This document shows positions 14,065-18,572 of a stretch of DNA of 18,572 nt, in pieces (within the stretch, counting starts at the first letter, position 1; each line of letters starts with the position of its first letter). Source of the DNA: Clostridiales bacterium. GTDB lineage: Bacteria > Bacillota > Clostridia > Lachnospirales > Lachnospiraceae. A program made the translations under genes and the position numbers. The stretch covers positions 1-18,572 of the forward strand of contig JAAZDA010000183.1 of assembly GCA_012512995.1 (NCBI GenBank), written 5' to 3'. The notes under the pieces were generated by a model. The model had not been told where the DNA came from. It saw only the letters and a list, made by a program, of their open reading frames with translations, and did no database searches.

Positions 14065-16083
14065 ATGTCAGTTCTACCGATGAAGCGTGTTTTGATCTGC
14101 GCGCTCAAGAAAGACAGGAAAGGGATTCTTGAATTTCTGCAGCGTCAGGGAGCTTGCGAGATACACAGCACGCTTGTCGACGATGATGTTTTTATGAGAC
14201 AGGACAAGACACAGGCGGCCGCAACTTACCATAGAAGTGCGGATCAATGTGAACAGGCTCTCATTGTACTTGGAGAGCATGCGCCGGAGAAGAGCGGTCT
14301 TCTGTCCGCGCTTGACGGCAAGACCGCCATATCGGACGATGAGTTCGAAGAGCGCATAAAGTCAGCAAATGATGCTATGCAGGATGTCAGCTCGATCCTC
14401 GCATATGATAAGAAATGTACAGATGCGAAAGCGGAGATTCCCAGGATAGAATCACAGGTGGTCGCACTTGAGCCATGGCTGGGATATGATCTTCCACTTG
14501 ATTTTGACGGGACGAAGGCAAGTGTGGTCTTTACAGGAACACTGCCGGGCGATCTTACCCTTGATCAGGCAGAGGCCATGATCAAAGAGCAGGCGCCTGA
14601 GGTGGATGATCTTGATGTAAATGTCATTTCGTCAGCTCCTGAGCAGACCTGTCTGTATGTCATATGCGGCAGAAAGCACGAGGACGAAGTCAGGGATGCT
14701 TTGAGAAAGCTGAATTTTGCAAAGCCTCCGGCGTCATCGACAAATCCCGCAGAAGCAAAAACGGGGCTTGAGGAGCGCCTTGGTGAGTTGAATAATATAC
14801 TCACAACAAACGACGCAAAGATAAAAGAACTTGCCTCTGAAAGAGAAAAGATCAGATTTGCGTCGGATTACTACAGGCTCCGCGGCGATAAATACGATGT
14901 ACTGAGCCAGCTTGCACAGAGCCGTGTGACGTTCATTGTTGAGGCGTATATAGAGGAGCGCTACTGCGACAGTCTTAGGAAATACATGAGTGAAAAGTTC
15001 GACCTGATCTTTGAGACCGAGGATCCGGCTCCGGACGAGGAACCGCCTGTCGCACTTGAGAATAACGGGTTCGTTTCTCCGGTCGAGAGTGTTGTTGAAA
15101 GTTATTCTCTGCCGACAAAACATGAATTTGATCCGTCGACACTTGTTTCAATATTCTATTATTTCCTCTTCGGAATGATGTTGTCGGATGCAGGTTATGG
15201 GATCATAATCGTCATTGCCACATCGCTTTGTCTTCTTAAAAAGAAGAACATGGGCGACGGAATGAAGAAGACCATGAAGATGTTCCTTTACTGCGGTATT
15301 TCCACCACATTCTGGGGCTTCATGTTCGGATCATTCTTCGGTGATGCGGTAAATGTCATAGCGACAACATTTTTTGGCAGACCGGATATAAAACTGAGTC
15401 CGATATGGTTCGATCAGCTTGACGCACCAATGAAGATGCTTGGCTTCTGCTTCCTGGTCGGTATAATACATCTTTTTGTCGGACTCGGAGCAAAGGCATA
15501 TGGATGCTTCAAAAATCATGATCCGCTGGGGGCGTTGTATGACTGCATTTTCTGGTATATGCTCGTCGGCGGAGCGATCCTTTATCTGCTGACACTTGAT
15601 ATGATGGCTTCAATGCTCAATATCAACACACTTCCGGTCGGTGTGGGAAAAGTAGCGGCGGTTGCTGCTATAATCGGACTTGTCGGCATTATCTTTACAG
15701 GGGGCCGTGAATCTCACAACTGGTTCAAGAGAATATTGAAGGGTCTGTATGCGGCATATGGTGTAACAAGCTGGCTCAGTGATATCCTTTCATATTCAAG
15801 ATTGCTCGCTCTCGGACTTGCAACAGGTGTAATAGCTCAGGTGTTTAACAAAATGGGCAGCATGGTCGCGGAAGGGACCGGGTTTATCGGAGTCATTCTC
15901 TTCATCATTATCTTTATTATCGGACATACGCTGAATCTGCTTATCAATGCGCTCGGTGCTTATGTTCACACAAATCGACTTGAATATGTCGAATTCTTCG
16001 GGAAGTTCTATGACGGCGGAGGAAAGGCCTTCGAACCGTTCAAACAGAATACAAAATACTTCACTATCAAGGAGGAATTATAA
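14065..16083 (+). CDS. ntpI: V-type ATPase subunit I (a-subunit homologue)
   Basis: The membrane stator that forms the ion half-channels beside the proteolipid ring. The 672-residue protein has an N-terminal cytoplasmic arm of about 350 residues (starts MSVLPMKRVLICALKKDR, with long helical stretches) and a C-terminal membrane part of seven or eight helices beginning at STLVSIFYYFLFGMM. The essential arginine is visible as R579 in SYSRLLALGLATGVIAQVFN; it matches the conserved Arg of yeast Vph1 that faces the ring carboxylate. GGGGG lies about 9 bases before the ATG. The gene ends 2 bp before ntpK, whose ribosome binding site lies inside it. Confidence 0.96.
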   Translation: MSVLPMKRVLICALKKDRKGILEFLQRQGACEIHSTLVDDDVFMRQDKTQAAATYHRSADQCEQALIVLGEHAPEKSGLLSALDGKTAISDDEFEERIKSANDAMQDVSSILAYDKKCTDAKAEIPRIESQVVALEPWLGYDLPLDFDGTKASVVFTGTLPGDLTLDQAEAMIKEQAPEVDDLDVNVISSAPEQTCLYVICGRKHEDEVRDALRKLNFAKPPASSTNPAEAKTGLEERLGELNNILTTNDAKIKELASEREKIRFASDYYRLRGDKYDVLSQLAQSRVTFIVEAYIEERYCDSLRKYMSEKFDLIFETEDPAPDEEPPVALENNGFVSPVESVVESYSLPTKHEFDPSTLVSIFYYFLFGMMLSDAGYGIIIVIATSLCLLKKKNMGDGMKKTMKMFLYCGISTTFWGFMFGSFFGDAVNVIATTFFGRPDIKLSPIWFDQLDAPMKMLGFCFLVGIIHLFVGLGAKAYGCFKNHDPLGALYDCIFWYMLVGGAILYLLTLDMMASMLNINTLPVGVGKVAAVAAIIGLVGIIFTGGRESHNWFKRILKGLYAAYGVTSWLSDILSYSRLLALGLATGVIAQVFNKMGSMVAEGTGFIGVILFIIIFIIGHTLNLLINALGAYVHTNRLEYVEFFGKFYDGGGKAFEPFKQNTKYFTIKEEL

Positions 16084-16085
16084 TC

Positions 16086-16568
16086 ATGGAAAACTTAGGA
16101 CTTTTCTTTGCACTGACAGGCGCTGTCTGCTCAGCTCTTATGGCAGGTATCGGATCTGCGATCGGTGTAGGCCATGCAGGACAGGCCGCTGCAGGTGTTG
16201 TTACCGAGGATCCCTCGAAGTTCAGTAAGGTACTTATCCTGCAGTTGCTCCCCGGCACGCAGGGTATTTACGGACTTCTGATCGCATTCATCACTCTGAC
16301 ACAGATCGGTATCATGGGTGGGGATTCAAATGTTTCACTGGAAAAGGGTCTCCTTTATTTCGCAGCTTGTATGCCTATGGCATTTGTAGGACTTATCTCA
16401 GCTATTCAGCAGGCTAATGCAGCTGTTTCAGCTATCGCACTTGTAAGCAAGAAGCCTGATCAGTTCGGTAAAGCCATGATCTTCCCTGCAATGGTAGAGA
16501 CATACGCAATTCTTGCTCTGCTTGTATCCATTCTGTCGATCTTCGGAATTGCAAGTCTTAGCATCTGA
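16086..16568 (+). CDS. ntpK: V-type ATPase proteolipid subunit K
   Basis: The 160-residue proteolipid forms the rotating membrane ring. It is the duplicated, four-helix (16-kDa) type. Only the second hairpin has the ion-binding carboxylate, E138 in MVETYAIL; the first hairpin has none, so there is one site per four helices. The residues that hold Na+ in the Enterococcus hirae K-ring are kept: L55, T58, Q59 and Y62 in LLPGTQGIYG, Q109 in SAIQQA, and E138. This predicts Na+ rather than H+ coupling. AAGGAGGA (16070-16077), inside the end of ntpI, gives a very strong translation start, fitting the many copies needed per complex. A small GC stem (16577-16592) follows before ntpE. Confidence 0.97.
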   Translation: MENLGLFFALTGAVCSALMAGIGSAIGVGHAGQAAAGVVTEDPSKFSKVLILQLLPGTQGIYGLLIAFITLTQIGIMGGDSNVSLEKGLLYFAACMPMAFVGLISAIQQANAAVSAIALVSKKPDQFGKAMIFPAMVETYAILALLVSILSIFGIASLSI

Positions 16569-16576
16569 TTATGATG

Positions 16577-16592
16577 GACGCAGTGTAGCGTC
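16577..16592 (+). other. Small GC hairpin between ntpK and ntpE
   Basis: GACGC (16577-16581) pairs with GCGTC (16588-16592) around a 6-base loop, without a U tract. It sits directly after the proteolipid gene and could protect the 3' end of that part of the message. This is a modest stem and could be chance. Confidence 0.3.
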
Positions 16593-16607
16593 GGCATGAG
16601 GGTAGAT

Positions 16608-17195
16608 ATGAACGGAATAGACAAGATCATAGAAGATATAAAAACTGAGTCCGAGGCAACAGCATCAGAAATAGTCTCACAGGCCAGCAAAAAAGCCGAT
16701 ACCATAAAGGCAGCCGCAAAGATAGATGCTGATGCTGCAGTGGCAAAGATCCGCTCAGAAAATGAGCGGAAAGAAGCGGATGCCAGGACAAGAGCTGAAT
16801 CTGCCGCGGAACTCCATTCAAGACAGAGCATTCTTGCAAAAAAGCAGGAGCTTATAACAGAAACCTTTGATGAGGTAAGAAAAGCCATAAATGAACTCCC
16901 GGATGACAGGTATTTTGCCATTATCGGAAAAATGGCTGTAAATGAAGCTCAGAATGGTGAGGGCAGGATCTGTTTTAATAAAAATGATCTTGCCAGACTT
17001 CCTGAAGGCTTTGTGGAATCAATAAACGCAAAGCTCGGGGAAGGCAGAAAACTCACAACTGTGGCAGAACCGGCGGATATAAGCGACGGATTCGTTCTCA
17101 TCTATGAAGGCATAGAACAGAACTGTACATTTGATGCGGAACTTTCCGCTAGAAAAGATGAATTCCAGGACAGGATCCGTGAGATACTGTTCTGA
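16608..17195 (+). CDS. ntpE: V-type ATPase subunit E (peripheral stalk)
   Basis: A 195-residue stalk protein that pairs with the G-like subunit and holds the catalytic head still. It has a long N-terminal Ala/Glu/Lys-rich helix (about 1-95) and a globular C-terminal domain ending in DGFVLIYEGIEQNCTFDAEL, then RKDEFQDRIREILF, a stretch typical of archaeal and bacterial subunit E. The ATG at 16608 is chosen because GAGGG lies 5 bases before it; an ATG 12 bases upstream overlaps that site. It ends 14 bases before the preferred ntpC start. Confidence 0.93.
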   Translation: MNGIDKIIEDIKTESEATASEIVSQASKKADTIKAAAKIDADAAVAKIRSENERKEADARTRAESAAELHSRQSILAKKQELITETFDEVRKAINELPDDRYFAIIGKMAVNEAQNGEGRICFNKNDLARLPEGFVESINAKLGEGRKLTTVAEPADISDGFVLIYEGIEQNCTFDAELSARKDEFQDRIREILF

Positions 17196-17209
17196 TCATG
17201 GGGCTTAAC

Positions 17210-18181
17210 ATGGCAAAGGACAGCTATATTTATGCGGTCGCCCGTATCCGTACTCATGAGACAAAACTTCTGAACCATCAGTTCATGGAACAGCTTATAG
17301 CTGCTCCGGACGAAGATGCTGCGATGAAGCTTCTTGTTGAACATGGTTGGGGCGCACCGGAGATGACGGCCGAGCAGATGCTTGACCGTGAAAAAAAGAA
17401 GACCTGGGAGCTTATCAGGGAGCTGGTCCCGGACAACATCGACGTTTTTGATGTTTTCCTGTATCAGTCTGATTATCATAACCTTAAGGCTGCCATCAAG
17501 AAATGTTGCACCAGCGACATGCATGACGGTATATATGAGGAAGATGGCATTACTATAGATCCTAAGGAAATCGAGAAGGCAGTTGCGGCCCGTGATTTCA
17601 AGGCGCTCCCAGAACGCATGCAGGAGCCGGCAGCCAAGGCTATGGAAACATTGCTCAAGACGCGTGACGGCCAGCTTTGCGATATCATTATCGACAGAGC
17701 AGCACTTGATGCCATCCGTGAGGCTGGTAAGGCCACAGGCAGTAAACTTCTTGCTCTTTACGGTGAATATGTTGCGGCAATGAGCGATGTTAAGATATGT
17801 GCCCGTGCTGTAAGAACAGGTAAAGACCGCACTTTCCTCGGCAATGCGCTTGCAGACTGTGAACATCTCGATGTATCTTCACTTGCTGATTCAGCATCGC
17901 AGGGAGAAGAGAGCTTCAAAACATATCTGGGAAGCACAGGGTTTTCCGCAGTGGTAGATATGCTGAGCAAGTCGCCGTCAGCTTTTGAATGCGCGTGCGA
18001 CAGTTATCTGATTGAACAGATTCAGCCTCAGCTTCATAATTCTTTCGGGATAGATCCGCTGGCTGCTTATATTCTTGCGCGCCGGATGGAGATTAAATCA
18101 GTTCGCATTATACTCACCGGGAAGAGAAATGATCTGCCCGGTGAGTCGATACGGGGAAGGGTGAGGGAGACCTATGTCTAA
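17210..18181 (+). CDS. ntpC: V-type ATPase subunit C (d-like central stalk cap)
   Basis: A soluble, mostly helical funnel that couples the central rotor to the proteolipid ring. The protein is 323 residues from this start. It has the family N-terminus (SYIYAVARIRTHETKLL), the YQSDYHNLKAAIK motif near residue 87 and the conserved end LAAYILARRMEIKSVRIILTGK followed by RVRETYV. Two ATGs are possible: 17198 without any ribosome site, and 17210 with GGGG 6 bases before it. I prefer 17210 but cannot decide firmly. Its last 8 bases overlap ntpG, whose ribosome binding site lies inside this gene. Confidence 0.93.
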   Translation: MAKDSYIYAVARIRTHETKLLNHQFMEQLIAAPDEDAAMKLLVEHGWGAPEMTAEQMLDREKKKTWELIRELVPDNIDVFDVFLYQSDYHNLKAAIKKCCTSDMHDGIYEEDGITIDPKEIEKAVAARDFKALPERMQEPAAKAMETLLKTRDGQLCDIIIDRAALDAIREAGKATGSKLLALYGEYVAAMSDVKICARAVRTGKDRTFLGNALADCEHLDVSSLADSASQGEESFKTYLGSTGFSAVVDMLSKSPSAFECACDSYLIEQIQPQLHNSFGIDPLAAYILARRMEIKSVRIILTGKRNDLPGESIRGRVRETYV

Positions 18182-18503
18182 GATTGCGGTTATGGGCGAC
18201 TGGGACAGCATCTATGGTTTCAGTGCACTTGGACTCGATACATTCAGTTTTGATGAGAAGAATATCGATGACGCGGGAAAGACGCTCAGAAGGCTTTCCG
18301 AAGGCGACTACAAGGTAATATATGTCACCGAGGCGCTCGCGTCAAAGATCCAGAATGAAATTGAGCATTACCGGACATTGCCGAGCCAGGCGATAATACA
18401 GATCCCTGGAATTTCAGGTAACACGGGAGAGGGCATTTCGGCTGTGAAGAAGTCCGTCGAACAGGCGGTTGGTTCAGATATCATTTTTGGAGGGAACAGT
18501 TAA
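18174..18503 (+). CDS. ntpG: V-type ATPase subunit F-like (central stalk, NtpG)
   Basis: A 109-residue Rossmann-like subunit that binds the central rotor shaft. It begins MSKIAVMGDWDSIYGFSALG and has the typical YKVIYVTEALASKI and IIQIPGISGNTGEGI segments. GGGAG lies shortly before the ATG, inside ntpC, and the two genes overlap by 8 bases. Its stop codon overlaps the ntpA start (TAATG), so translational coupling along the operon is likely. Confidence 0.95.
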   Translation: MSKIAVMGDWDSIYGFSALGLDTFSFDEKNIDDAGKTLRRLSEGDYKVIYVTEALASKIQNEIEHYRTLPSQAIIQIPGISGNTGEGISAVKKSVEQAVGSDIIFGGNS

Positions 18504-18572
18504 TGAGCAAAGGAACGATCAAGAAAGTTGCCGGACCGCTTGTTGTAGCAGAGGGCATGCGTGACGCTAACA
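18503..18572 (+). CDS. ntpA: V-type ATPase catalytic subunit A, N-terminal fragment (cut by window end)
   Basis: Only the first 23 codons are in the window. They read MSKGTIKKVAGPLVVAEGMR, the conserved start of the beta-barrel of catalytic subunit A. GGAGGG (18489-18494) lies 8 bases before the ATG, which overlaps the ntpG stop by one base. The operon position agrees. The nucleotide-binding motifs lie beyond the window. Confidence 0.93.
   Translation, partial: MSKGTIKKVAGPLVVAEGMRDAN

Noticed and set aside
17102..17866. A 254-codon minus-strand open frame across ntpE and ntpC
   Set aside because: It is antisense to two conserved ATPase genes, has no plausible start signals, and its Cys/His-rich translation matches no family I know.

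Overview
The window looks like a chromosomal segment from an anaerobic, low-to-mid GC Firmicute (class Clostridia, Lachnospiraceae-like). The reasons are the long single-chain pyruvate:ferredoxin oxidoreductase with a clostridial 2[4Fe-4S] ferredoxin, a MecA adaptor, a SleB-type cell wall hydrolase, strong AGGAGG-type ribosome binding sites, and a V-type (A/V) ATPase operon in the Enterococcus ntp order. The genus assignment is inference only. No tRNA, rRNA, CRISPR array, transposase or phage gene is visible.

Layout. Bases 1-788 hold the 3' part of a membrane protein gene, ending at a bidirectional terminator (819-857). Bases 892-4669 are a minus-strand nifJ-ferredoxin unit: pyruvate is oxidised to acetyl-CoA and the electrons pass to ferredoxin. 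Divergent from it is a 71-residue DUF1858 protein with a CxxC redox motif. Convergent with that gene is mecA (5219-5980, minus). Bases 5981-6849 are the one large stretch without a gene. It holds the mecA promoter, a strong promoter on the other strand, a run of perfect hairpins that looks like an unassigned structured RNA, and a 14-bp inverted repeat just before the promoter of the next gene.

Bases 6850-12978 form a probable plus-strand operon: a membrane-anchored GH18 protein with a long charged cytoplasmic tail, Sua5/TsaC (tRNA t6A synthesis), rpiB (ribose-5-phosphate), upp (uracil salvage), dCMP deaminase and a secreted coiled-coil/SleB cell wall hydrolase. Ribose-5-phosphate feeds PRPP, which Upp uses, and the deaminase supplies dUMP, so three of these genes belong to one pyrimidine branch. 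A DUF402 gene converges on the operon, with the two stop ends overlapping by 7 bp.

Bases 13712-18572 are the start of a V-type ATPase operon in the order ntpF-I-K-E-C-G-A. ntpA is cut off by the window edge. The proteolipid keeps the residues that bind Na+ in the Enterococcus hirae c-ring, so a sodium-coupled enzyme is likely. In Bacillus the tsaC-rpiB-upp neighbourhood leads into the F-type atp operon; here a V-type operon lies in the equivalent place.

The observations most worth a second look are: an arginine in place of one cluster-ligating cysteine in NifJ (R756), the unassigned RNA-like region at about 6203-6750, the V-type ATPase at the usual F-type position, and the inverted repeats at several promoters. 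No clearly new defence or mobile system was found.
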